Positions 1-6,722 of a stretch of DNA of 8,942 bases are shown piece after piece (within the stretch, counting starts at the first letter, position 1; each line of letters starts with the position of its first letter). The stretch covers positions 1-8,942 of the forward strand of contig QHZC01000119.1 in the NCBI GenBank assembly GCA_003224515.1, in the 5' to 3' direction. The DNA comes from Acidobacteriota bacterium (lineage in GTDB: Bacteria; Acidobacteriota; Terriglobia; Acidiferrales; UBA7541). Made by a program: the position numbers and the translations under genes. The notes under the pieces were generated by a model. That model was given only the letters and a program-made list of their open reading frames with translations. It was not told the DNA's origin and did no database searches.

Positions 1-830
1 TATACCGCTCGGCGGGAAACATTGAGGCGGCGATGGCGGCGGCTTCTGGCTCAGGGGACAAGATTCAGAACACCATGAAAGTTCTCGAGGAATATGCGAT
101 CGAGAGTTCCATCGCCAAGGTCTACGGCAGCGAGATGCTGGATTTTGTCGTGGATGAAGCCGTGCAAATCTTCGGCGGCTACGGTTTTCACGAAGAGTAT
201 CCCGTTTGCCGTGCGTACCGCGACTCGCGCATCAACCGCATCTTTGAAGGCACCAACGAAATCAACCGCATGCTGATCATCCAGATGCTGATGAAGCGCG
301 CGATGGGGGGGCAATTGCCTCTGATTCCGGCGGCCATGAAGCTGACGGATGAAATCCTCGCGGGGCCGTCTTTCGAAGAAGCGCCGGAAGGCGTGCTGGC
401 CCGCGAAGCCGGCGTCGTCGCCAACTCCAAGAAAATGTTTCTGCAAGCCGCCGGAGGCGCGGTCCAGAAATTCCGCGAAAAGCTGGCCGACGAGCAGGAA
501 CTGATCGGCGCGCTTTCGAACGTGGTCATGGAAATCTACGCCATGGAGTCCTGCCTGCTACGCGCGCAAAAAGCTGCGGCGACAAAGGGTGAACCCGCAT
601 CGCAAACCATGATCGATTCCGCGCGCGTATTCATCAACGACGCCGCCGAGCGAGTCGAGCACGAAGCCAAGCGCGCCATCGCCACCATCCACGAAGGCGA
701 CATGCTCACAACGCAGATGGCCGTCCTAAAGCGTTTCGCGAAGCGGGCGCCGGTGGACACCATTGCCCTGCGCCGGCGCGTCGCCGCGGCCGTGCAGTCC
801 CAGGATCGCTACCCGTTGGAAGGCCGCTAG
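1..830 (+). CDS. acyl-CoA dehydrogenase, C-terminal part (5' end outside window)
   Basis: The reading frame is open from base 3 and continues in from the left edge, so the Met at 33 is internal. About 275 residues remain. FAD-dependent acyl-CoA dehydrogenases make the 2,3-enoyl-CoA in the first step of fatty-acid beta-oxidation. The stretch from QIFGGYGF through HEEYPVCRAYRD fits the second acyl-CoA dehydrogenase signature. FEGTNEINR follows at about 103-111 residues into the visible part's first third; its Glu sits where medium-chain enzymes carry the catalytic base (YEGT). After this motif about 190 more residues follow, a C-terminal extension typical of the ~590-residue FadE/AcdA and VLCAD-like long-chain enzymes. 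The last residues are RYPLEGR before TAG. The part is intact, with no frame break. A role in long-chain acyl-CoA oxidation is an inference from the extension; chain length cannot be read from sequence. Confidence 0.95.
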   Translation, partial: YRSAGNIEAAMAAASGSGDKIQNTMKVLEEYAIESSIAKVYGSEMLDFVVDEAVQIFGGYGFHEEYPVCRAYRDSRINRIFEGTNEINRMLIIQMLMKRAMGGQLPLIPAAMKLTDEILAGPSFEEAPEGVLAREAGVVANSKKMFLQAAGGAVQKFREKLADEQELIGALSNVVMEIYAMESCLLRAQKAAATKGEPASQTMIDSARVFINDAAERVEHEAKRAIATIHEGDMLTTQMAVLKRFAKRAPVDTIALRRRVAAAVQSQDRYPLEGR

Positions 831-910
831 GCGGGCCTGTTGACTGGACGCCTTCTGCTAAAGAACCAATTACTAAGGCTACGGAATGGCTTCGGTCTCT
901 CCGGGGACAT

Positions 911-924
911 TTCCCATTTGGGAA
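911..924 (+). terminator. possible weak terminator hairpin after the acyl-CoA dehydrogenase gene
   Basis: TTCCCATTTGGGAA is an inverted repeat (TTCCC, loop ATTT, GGGAA) 81 bases after the stop codon. It is followed by CTCCTTGTTT, which is only partly T-rich. The stem is short, so factor-independent termination is a weak inference. The rest of the 831-1015 gap shows no gene and no convincing promoter. Confidence 0.25.
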
Positions 925-1015
925 CTCCTTGTTTAAGTCTTCGCTGTCCTCCCCTAGAGCTGCACTAAACTGAAGAATAGAACCACTCGGCAGACCTTCG
1001 AAGGAGCCCCTAAGG

Positions 1016-2119
1016 ATGTCTCGGAAGTTGATGGCATTGGCGTGCGTCGTCGTTGGCCTCCATATTGTGGGCATTCTGACACTCGGCACATCTACTGCGC
1101 GAGGCCTGCTCGGCACTTCACTCCAAATTTTTTCCAGTGGCCTTGCCGCGGCAGCTTGTTTGGGCGCGTCGCGCCGCGGGCGGGGCCTGAGCCGTCCATT
1201 CTGGTTGCTGGCTGGCTGTGGGATGGCCACGTGGGGCATAGCAGATATCGGCTGGATGTACTACGAGAACTGGCTGCACCTGGTGGTGCCCAACTTCTCC
1301 ATCGTGCGCATCCTGTTCGATGTACAGGGAATTTTCTTCGCCATCGCGCTATTCCTGGATCAAGAGAGAGACTCGCCGAGTTTCGATCTGGAGACCCTGC
1401 TGGATTCGCTGCAGATCGCGATCGTTTTCTTATCCGTTTTCTTTGGTCTTAATTATGTGCGACTGCTGCGGGGCGACTCCGACACCGCCCGTGCCCTGCT
1501 GCAAACCTGGATATTTGACGCTCTCAATATCGCGCTGGCGGCGCTAGCGGTGATTCGGACGTTGAGCGCGCCGACGCGGCGGCTGCGCAAGCTGTACGGA
1601 GAATTGGCATTCTTTCTGGTGATCTATACGGCTTGCTCCAGCATCGCCGATTACGTACAAGCTGTCCGTCAAGTTCCAACGGGCACATGGTATGACCTTT
1701 TTTGGACGGCGCCGTTCCTGCTGGGAGCGCTCTGGGCTGCGCGCTGGAAGGAGCCGGAGGAGCAAGCCGCCGCCGCCCCCCATTCAAGGAAAAATCTCGC
1801 CCGGCTGGCCACCAAGAATGTAACGCTTGCGCTGGCGCCACTATTTGTTGTCGCACTGGTCGTGCAATTCGGGCCGGAATGGCGTCGGACCGGCTTCATG
1901 CTTCTGGCGATGTCCATGGTGTGCTTCGCGACGCGACTGGGCCTTAGCGAGTACCGTCAATCGGATAGCGCGGAGATCGCGCGGCGAAACACACTGGCGA
2001 TGGACTCGGCCATCAATGGGATGGCCATTCTCGATGCCGGGGGAAAATACATTTATGTCAACCAGGTCTACGCGCGGATGATCGGGAATACAAATCGGGA
2101 AGCGCTGCTGAATCCTTGA
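1016..2119 (+). CDS. multi-TM sensor module with truncated PAS domain; N-terminal part of a split hybrid histidine kinase
   Basis: The ATG at 1016 has AAGGAG at 1001-1006, 9 nt upstream. The 367-residue product has about ten hydrophobic segments (near residues 6-24, 31-51, 61-82, 94-114, 130-149, 163-182, 195-214, 226-243, 269-285 and 291-308), so it is an inner-membrane sensor. A linker then leads into a PAS domain from about residue 327: NGMAILDAGGKYIYVNQ is the usual PAS beta-hairpin, followed by the helix YARMIGNTNREALL. The frame stops at TGA 2117-2119 in mid-domain. The rest of the same PAS domain appears at once in the -1 frame (next entry), with about 20-30 residues missing by comparison with ordinary PAS domains. 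I infer one ancestral gene of about 950 residues, broken here by a deletion. Alternatively the two parts are made separately through the 4-nt TTGA overlap. The ligand or signal is not recognisable. Confidence 0.82.
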   Translation: MSRKLMALACVVVGLHIVGILTLGTSTARGLLGTSLQIFSSGLAAAACLGASRRGRGLSRPFWLLAGCGMATWGIADIGWMYYENWLHLVVPNFSIVRILFDVQGIFFAIALFLDQERDSPSFDLETLLDSLQIAIVFLSVFFGLNYVRLLRGDSDTARALLQTWIFDALNIALAALAVIRTLSAPTRRLRKLYGELAFFLVIYTACSSIADYVQAVRQVPTGTWYDLFWTAPFLLGALWAARWKEPEEQAAAAPHSRKNLARLATKNVTLALAPLFVVALVVQFGPEWRRTGFMLLAMSMVCFATRLGLSEYRQSDSAEIARRNTLAMDSAINGMAILDAGGKYIYVNQVYARMIGNTNREALLNP

Positions 2120-3807
2120 AACAACATGGCAAATGGTTCGGTCCGCTGACCGTGCATCACAGCGACGGAACAGTGGTCCCAACGGAAATGGCCGTTACCA
2201 CCCTGCCCGATGGCGGCACGATTTGCGTGACCCGCGACATCACCCAGCGGGTGAGCGCCCAGCGTGCGCGTGACGAAACCGAAATTAAGTACCGCATGCT
2301 TATCGAACAGGTCGCCGCCATTAGCTACATCGCGGAACTCGGCGTCCATGGCCAATGGCTCTACGTCAGCCCCCAAATCGAGACGATGTTTGGCTATTCC
2401 GCGGAGGAATGGCTTTCGAATTCGAGAGACTGGATATGTCACGTCCCCATCGAAGATCACCCCATCATTCATGCCGCGGAGGAAGCCAGCGCACGCGGCG
2501 AACCCTTCCAGGCCGAACATCGCGTTACACGCAAGGACGGGCAGATCATATGGGTCAGTGACACAGCGGTGGTGGTGCGCGGGAGCGACACCCATCCTGT
2601 TATGGAAGGCCTGATCGTCGATATCACCGACCGGAAAATGCTCGAAAACCAATTGCTGCAGGCGCGCAAGATGGAGGCCGTGGGGAGACTGGCAGGAGGG
2701 GTCGCACACGATTTCAATAATCTCCTGACGATCATCAAGGGTTACATCGAGATGGCCATGAACCGCTGCCTGGATCGGCCGGAGTTGCACCGCGACATCC
2801 GGCGCATCGAAGAGGCTGCTGATCGCGCGGTCACGCTGGTTCGGCAGTTGCTGGCCTTCAGCCGCAAGCAGGTTCTGCGGCCAAAAATCCTTGATCTCAA
2901 CGCCATCGTAGTGAACCTCGACCAGCTCCTGCGACGATTGATGAGCGAAAACATAGAGATGAAAACATTTGTGTCGAAAGACGTCGGAGCGATCAAGGCA
3001 GATCCCGGTCAGATTGAGCAGGTCATCATGAATCTGGTCGTGAATGCACGCGATGCCTTGCCCAGCGGAGGCCGGATCCTCATTGAAACGAGCAACGCCG
3101 ATCTCGACTCGACGTATACGCGCGATCATGCGGTTGTCCGTCCCGGACCCTATGTGCTGCTGGCGGTTACGGATACCGGCATCGGCATGACGCCCGACAC
3201 GGTCGCCCACATCTTCGAGCCTTTCTATACTACAAAGGAAAGCGGCCGGGGCACTGGACTTGGTCTATCGACCGTGTACGGCATCGTGAAGCAGAGCGGC
3301 GGCTACATCTGGGTGTACAGCGAGCTGGGAAAAGGCACAACCTTCAAGGTTTATCTACCGCGTGTCAAAGATGCTGTCCAGGTGTCGGCGGCGGAAACGC
3401 CCGCTTCCCCGACGCATAAGGGTCATGAAACCATCCTGCTTGTCGAAGACGAACCCGCGGTCCGCGAACTGACGCAGATGGTTCTCTCCGACCGGGGGTA
3501 CACGGTTATCGAAGCACTTACGCCGGAAGACGCCGAGCGCTTGGCCGGAAACAACGGCGCCGAAATCCATCTGCTGTTGACGGACGTGGTAATGCCGGGA
3601 ATCAGCGGACGGGAGCTGGCCAAGCGGCTCACCGGGCGTTATCCCAATCTGCGAGTTCTGTATATGTCCGGCTACACGTACAATGTGATCGCTCAAGACG
3701 GGACTCTTGAGGAAGGAATCTCCTTCCTGCAAAAACCGTTTACGCCGCAAGTCCTCACGCAAAAAGTCCGGGAGACGCTGGACCGCCCCGTTTCCGCAAG
3801 ACTATAG
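2116..3807 (+). CDS. PAS-HisKA-HATPase-REC hybrid histidine kinase, C-terminal part of the split gene
   Basis: This is the cytoplasmic signalling half; the first usable start is TTG 2116, overlapping the previous stop. Residues 1-45 are the end of a PAS domain (SDGTVVPTEMAV, then GGTICVTRDITQR). A second PAS lies at about 58-172, ending MEGLIVDITDRK. The HisKA box GRLAGGVAHDFNNLL puts the phosphorylated His at 198. The ATPase domain has the N box NLVVNARDA (N306, N310), the G1 box DTGIGM (353-358), FEPFYTTK, and the G2 box GRGTGLGLS (377-385). A receiver domain from about 438 has E444/D445, phospho-acceptor D490 (LLLTDVVMPG), S518 and K540 (LQKPF). All catalytic residues are present, so kinase and receiver should be functional if translated. 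No DNA-binding output domain is present, so signalling probably passes to a separate response regulator or phosphotransferase. Ribosome binding at 2116 is poor, so the TTG is a formal start, not evidence of a true one. Confidence 0.93.
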   Translation: MKQHGKWFGPLTVHHSDGTVVPTEMAVTTLPDGGTICVTRDITQRVSAQRARDETEIKYRMLIEQVAAISYIAELGVHGQWLYVSPQIETMFGYSAEEWLSNSRDWICHVPIEDHPIIHAAEEASARGEPFQAEHRVTRKDGQIIWVSDTAVVVRGSDTHPVMEGLIVDITDRKMLENQLLQARKMEAVGRLAGGVAHDFNNLLTIIKGYIEMAMNRCLDRPELHRDIRRIEEAADRAVTLVRQLLAFSRKQVLRPKILDLNAIVVNLDQLLRRLMSENIEMKTFVSKDVGAIKADPGQIEQVIMNLVVNARDALPSGGRILIETSNADLDSTYTRDHAVVRPGPYVLLAVTDTGIGMTPDTVAHIFEPFYTTKESGRGTGLGLSTVYGIVKQSGGYIWVYSELGKGTTFKVYLPRVKDAVQVSAAETPASPTHKGHETILLVEDEPAVRELTQMVLSDRGYTVIEALTPEDAERLAGNNGAEIHLLLTDVVMPGISGRELAKRLTGRYPNLRVLYMSGYTYNVIAQDGTLEEGISFLQKPFTPQVLTQKVRETLDRPVSARL

Positions 3808-3824
3808 GGCCTATCAAGCAGGCG

Positions 3825-4958
3825 CTAGGGTGTTCCCGCCAGGGAAACGGTCTTGCCTGTGGCCGAGGACTGTCTCGCGGCATCGAGTATTTCCGTCACA
3901 ATTACATTCGTCTCCAGAGAAGATTGTCCCTCCGGTTTCAAGCCTTCTAAGAGCACCGCTCGCAAATAGGAGACGGAATCTTCCTTCGTTTTCTCCAATG
4001 GCTTGGCATCGCTCGACGTCTCCGCTTTCTCGGGAAGCCGCACGCGCACCGTGTCGCGCCCGACGGTGATGGCATAACCCTTCTGCCCGTACACTTCCAT
4101 GTCTTTTCTGGAGAACGGCCAATTCCAGGAGGCTTGCACGATCGCCTGCGCGTTCGGATACGTCAGGATGATGGTCGCTTCATCGTCCACCTGCGGATAG
4201 ACATCCGGCTTGATTTGCTGCGTGACGGCAGTCACGGAGTCCGGCCTGCGGCCATCCATCAGCCAGGTCGCCAGGTCCGCGCCATAGCAGCCAAAATCAA
4301 AAAGTGCGCCAGCGCCGTTTAGTTTGGGATCGGTGAGCCAAGCGAGAAATTCCGGTCCCACGCCGATTTCTTTCGGGCCGCGATGGCCCTGGTGCACGAC
4401 AATCTTCCGAATTTCTCCAATGGCGTTCTCGCGCACAAGGTCGTAAGCCGCTTGGTTGCTGCGATACCAGGTCGTCTCGTAATTCACCAAAACCTGAATC
4501 TTGCCCGCGCGCGCAGCTTTCTGGATGGCGCGAGCATCTTCGAGGCTGACCGCTAGCGGCTTTTCCATCATCACGGGAACGCCATACCGCGCACAGATCT
4601 CCACTACGCGGCGATGATCGTAGGTGTTTGTATATGCGAGCACCGCCTGAGGATGCGTCGCCTTCAGCATGGCCTCCAGATCGGAATAGAAGAGACCCTG
4701 TGCCAAGCCGTAGCTCTTCGCGTATTGTGCCGCGAGTTGATGATCGGCTTCGGCTATTCCCACGACCTGCAGGTCCGTCCTCTTCTGAAACTGATCGAAG
4801 AATCCCTTCGCGTGTCCATGCACCAGTCCCGCTAGCGCGACGCGCAGCGGCGCTTCTTCCTTCTTGCTCGCGTGCGTCGGTCCGCGGGAATCAGCGCTCG
4901 CGCCCGCCAGCACGACTAAGGTCATCACGAAAACAGCAAGAAAAGAATTGCGTCGCAT
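3825..4958 (-). CDS. exported Gfo/Idh/MocA-family NAD(P)-dependent oxidoreductase
   Basis: The start is ATG at 4958, with AAGGAGG (complement of 4962-4968) 3 nt upstream. The product has 377 residues. Residues 1-22 form a signal peptide: basic MRR, hydrophobic FLAVFVMTLVVL, and an ASA cleavage site before D23. This suggests export; the twin-Arg motif is imperfect, so Sec or Tat is open. A Rossmann fold begins at RVALAGLVHGH (39-49). The family EKP motif is at 132-134 (VPVMMEKPLAVS), its Lys normally acting in catalysis. The C-terminal alpha/beta domain carries GALFDFGCYGADLATWLM (217-234), where the usual motif is DxGxHxxD; Tyr225 takes the place of the common His. Members oxidise or reduce sugars or related polyols with a tightly held or exchangeable nicotinamide cofactor; the substrate here is unknown. 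The gene is convergent with the kinase, with 17 nt between the two stops. Length and frame are normal. Confidence 0.93.
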   Translation of the reverse strand: MRRNSFLAVFVMTLVVLAGASADSRGPTHASKKEEAPLRVALAGLVHGHAKGFFDQFQKRTDLQVVGIAEADHQLAAQYAKSYGLAQGLFYSDLEAMLKATHPQAVLAYTNTYDHRRVVEICARYGVPVMMEKPLAVSLEDARAIQKAARAGKIQVLVNYETTWYRSNQAAYDLVRENAIGEIRKIVVHQGHRGPKEIGVGPEFLAWLTDPKLNGAGALFDFGCYGADLATWLMDGRRPDSVTAVTQQIKPDVYPQVDDEATIILTYPNAQAIVQASWNWPFSRKDMEVYGQKGYAITVGRDTVRVRLPEKAETSSDAKPLEKTKEDSVSYLRAVLLEGLKPEGQSSLETNVIVTEILDAARQSSATGKTVSLAGTP

Positions 4959-5081
4959 GAGCCTCCTTCAAGGCATTGGTTGTCTGCTTTAAGAATCGCC
5001 TTTGCCTGCCTCCGCCCGCGGCCTTCAAACAAACCAGAAGATAGATCGAGCCCGCAAGAAGCGGCAGCGAAGAATAGAAGC

Positions 5082-5098
5082 CCGGGAGCGGGTCCCGG
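5082..5098 (-). terminator. possible terminator hairpin downstream of the four-TM protein gene
   Basis: CCGGGA and TCCCGG form a perfect 6-bp GC-rich stem around a 5-nt loop, about 80 nt past the stop of the 5180-5737 gene. Read on the minus strand, it is followed by GCTTCTATTCTTC, moderately U-rich but without a clean U tract. It lies in the 221-bp gap before the oxidoreductase gene and would separate the two same-strand genes. This is inference only. Confidence 0.3.
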
Positions 5099-5179
5099 AA
5101 ACTGAAGCGAAGAAACCGTGAAAATCGTTGCGTTCCTAATACTTCTTTTCTTCGCCCTGATAGCCACCCCCCTGAGTTT

Positions 5180-5737
5180 CTAGCGCGGCCAAAGCCACCC
5201 AAAGGTGCCCGCGGTGAGCAAGCCAAAGACGAGTCCATCGATGACTTCCTTCAGGGTCATTCCCCAGGTCTGTCCCTTCCAGATGCCGTTGCTCAGATGT
5301 CCCAGGCCGTAAGCGAGGAACGCCGCAGTACCTGCTACGCGGAAGACTGCCAGATAGTGGGCGCCGGCCGCGACTGTGTGCCCCGTGAGATAGGCGACGA
5401 ATAAGCCGATGACCAGGCAATAGGCAAACCACATCCCGAGGAATTTTGGCATGTGGGGCGGACCACTGGGAAATACGGTTAGCATACCCACCGGACCTTG
5501 CTTGAGTTTTTCCGTCATGGCGGGGGACTTCATTTCTTTGTGGCTGCAAAAAGGAAAATGATAGAGACCCCGCTTTAAGCCAGCAGCGCGCAAAGCGGCA
5601 AGAAGCTTGTCTTCTTCGGGGAGCTGCTGGTAGTCGCTGCGGTGGTAAGGCAGCAGCATGTACATGATGGAGCTGGCGACGAAGACTATGACTGCTGACA
5701 GCACAATCGGGAACCAAAGAGCAGTGAGGGCAACCAT
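5180..5737 (-). CDS. conserved-looking four-TM membrane protein of unknown function
   Basis: The start is ATG 5737, with GGAGG six nt upstream on the minus strand (complement within 5744-5748). The product has 185 residues and four predicted membrane segments, near residues 8-29, 99-118, 124-146 and 163-183. Between the first and second lies a hydrophilic stretch of about 70 residues with PYHRSDYQQLPEEDK, then YHFPFCSHKEMKS (His60, Cys64, His66) and PVGMLTVFPSG. A basic, aromatic end (GWLWPR) closes the protein. I recognise the general look of a small uncharacterised membrane family but cannot name a domain or reaction. The His/Cys cluster could bind a metal or haem, which is speculative. The gene is intact and probably monocistronic: its stop lies 221 nt before the downstream oxidoreductase start, and a promoter candidate lies just upstream. 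Confidence 0.88.
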   Translation of the reverse strand: MVALTALWFPIVLSAVIVFVASSIMYMLLPYHRSDYQQLPEEDKLLAALRAAGLKRGLYHFPFCSHKEMKSPAMTEKLKQGPVGMLTVFPSGPPHMPKFLGMWFAYCLVIGLFVAYLTGHTVAAGAHYLAVFRVAGTAAFLAYGLGHLSNGIWKGQTWGMTLKEVIDGLVFGLLTAGTFGWLWPR

Positions 5738-6043
5738 ACGCAGCCTCCAGGGGCGAAGTTGAATGCCAAGACTCTTCGGGCAAGAGGCTATCTCCTGCTG
5801 GAGCCGTGGTCAAGAGTCTGGAGGGGAATGTCGCCCGTTTAAGAGCCTAAGACAAGGTGGGTTGTTTAAGTGGGCGGGATGGCTGGCCTTTCCGGCGTTT
5901 GTGCTCGCATTCCCGGTGGTTCGGAAACGCAGTGCTTCCTTCCCTTCCTTACAGCTTTTCCGGAAATCGTTCGCCTTGATTCGATATCATCGAACACCAC
6001 CAAGTGCCCCGCCCACCAATGTGACCGCCTGGAGGATGTTGGT
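5738..6043. other. 306-bp gap between divergent genes; no gene seen, several short palindromes
   Basis: Open frames run through this gap, but they have no fitting ribosome site and no protein-like composition. Visible items are the minus-strand promoter candidate at 5785-5813, the perfect palindrome TTTCCGGAAA at 5957-5966, and the dyad TTCGAT-ATC-ATCGAA at 5980-5994. The dyad lies about 50 nt before the ATG at 6044 and could be an operator for that small gene or relic. GTTTAAG occurs twice, near 5837 and 5864. Confidence 0.4.
5785..5813 (-). promoter_or_regulatory. candidate sigma-70-type promoter for the four-TM protein gene
   Basis: On the minus strand TTGACC (complement of 5808-5813) and TAGCCT (complement of 5785-5790) are separated by exactly 17 bp. 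The -35 matches consensus at five of six positions, the -10 at three of six. Transcription would start about 40 nt before the ATG at 5737. The element is flanked by inverted octamers AGACTCTT (5769-5776) and AAGAGTCT (5812-5819). The weak -10 keeps this tentative. Confidence 0.35.
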
Positions 6044-6136
6044 ATGTGGGATGATAGCCGTTATTGCTGGGTGGTGTTTTCGAAACCATGGGTTCCACCC
6101 ATTGGGGAGCCGCAACATCAGATGACTTACTTCTAG
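6044..6136 (+). pseudogene. frame-broken relic of a small Cys-rich protein (paralogue of the 8267-8527 domain)
   Basis: An ATG at 6044 follows GGAGG at 6031-6035 by 8 nt, a very good ribosome site. The 30-residue product begins MWDDSRYCWVV. The C-terminal domain of the 7982-8527 gene begins MWVDSHYCWVV, identical at 9 of 11 positions. Over the first 36 nt the two DNAs match at 29. The annotated frame then diverges (FSKPWVPPIGEP), but the -1/+2 frame reads FRNHGFHPLGSRN, resembling LCKNHWFHLRQN of the intact relative. A loss of about 2 nt near 6077-6082 explains this and also the loss of the second Cys. The later CDDC half is absent: similarity ends near 6120, where the gene meets the 3' end of the opposing lipoprotein gene (stop at 6133-6135). 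I infer a truncated, decayed copy. A real 30-residue peptide gene remains possible because of the strong ribosome site. Confidence 0.6.
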
Positions 6137-6722
6137 TCGCCGGTGCCAGAAGACATGGAGCGCTTGACCACCTTTTCGGCAGCCATAGTCGGCATGGTCA
6201 TGGTCTTGAAGAGTGGCCCGCGAACGGAAACCATGTCCCCGGGCTTGAATGAACTGAGCCCGGAAAAGGTTTGGTCTTCTTCCGTTTCGAACCGTTCGTG
6301 AAAAACGACGGGAGGCTGCCCAGGGTGAACGTCTGGGGGTTGCTGCTGGTGTTGACGGCTGTGACGTTGCCGGTCAGGAAAGAAGGCTCGAGCTGCACCT
6401 GGTCAACGGTGACCATCAGGTTGGGAGGCGTGCCGGTCGGAGCCCCGGTCGGATGAAGGCGGAGCTCTTGCCCGACCATGAGGTCAGCGGTGCTCGCGAA
6501 GTTGAGACCTGACGGAAGCATGAAGCCGCTGGTGTCGATGGAGAAAGTCGCCTGGGACGCTAGATTGACAGTCAAGGGAGCGCCCATCGAGAAGCTTCCC
6601 ATCTCGCCGAAGGACTCTTCATCAAAGAGAACAATCTGGAAGCCACTGGTGGTGGCCCCCATACTTACTGAGGTGACCGTGCCTGCGAAAGACATCTGGT
6701 TGGGAGGCTGAAAGAATTTCAC
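6133..6722 (-). pseudogene. C-terminal part of the broken DUF4382/DUF5666-type lipoprotein gene
   Basis: This is the 3' continuation of the 6622-7659 gene. From 6722 the frame reads KFFQPPNQMSFAGTVTSVSMG and runs for about 140 sensible residues (repeated beta-rich segments such as GQELRLHPTGAPTG and GNVTAVNTSSNPQTFTLG) to PSFFTNG. There it turns to nonsense (SKRKKTKPFPG). Shifting frame at about 6292-6293, where one base seems lost in a GG(G), restores FETEEDQTFSGLSSFKPGD, then MVSVRGPLFKT and AAEKVVKRSMSSGTGD, ending at the TAG complementary to 6133-6135. Taking out one 76-bp repeat unit and adding one base makes bases 6133-7659 a single open frame of 484 codons, which supports this reconstruction. 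No start codon with a ribosome site serves this part, so it is probably not translated alone. Confidence 0.75.

Noticed and set aside
51..446. Long minus-strand open frame opposite the acyl-CoA dehydrogenase
   Set aside because: It is a shadow of a high-GC coding region. The plus-strand frame carries the family signature motifs, and the minus frame has none.
2041..2047. GGGAAAA in the X-XXY-YYZ phase of the kinase's first frame, a formal -1 ribosomal slippery heptamer
   Set aside because: A slip here would move into the right downstream frame, but it would destroy the clear PAS sequence YIYVNQVYARMIG that follows in the zero frame, and about 20-30 PAS residues would still be missing. A deletion near 2110 explains the data better.
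2068..3210. 380-codon minus-strand open frame opposite the histidine kinase
   Set aside because: It is antisense to the HisKA/HATPase region, has His/Arg/Asp-rich composition typical of reverse-frame shadows, and has no ribosome site or recognisable domain.
3804..3814. ATAGGGCCTAT dyad at the kinase stop codon, and TTCCC-GCCA-GGGAA at 3833-3846, as a shared bidirectional terminator between convergent genes
   Set aside because: The first dyad has a one-base centre and cannot form a normal loop. The second is a 5-bp stem within coding sequence with no T tract on either side.
5763..6125. 120-codon plus-strand open frame covering the divergent gap
   Set aside because: It has no ribosome site and covers the promoter region of the minus gene. 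Only its last residues (FRNHGFHPLGSRN) are meaningful, as the shifted frame of the Cys-rich relic.
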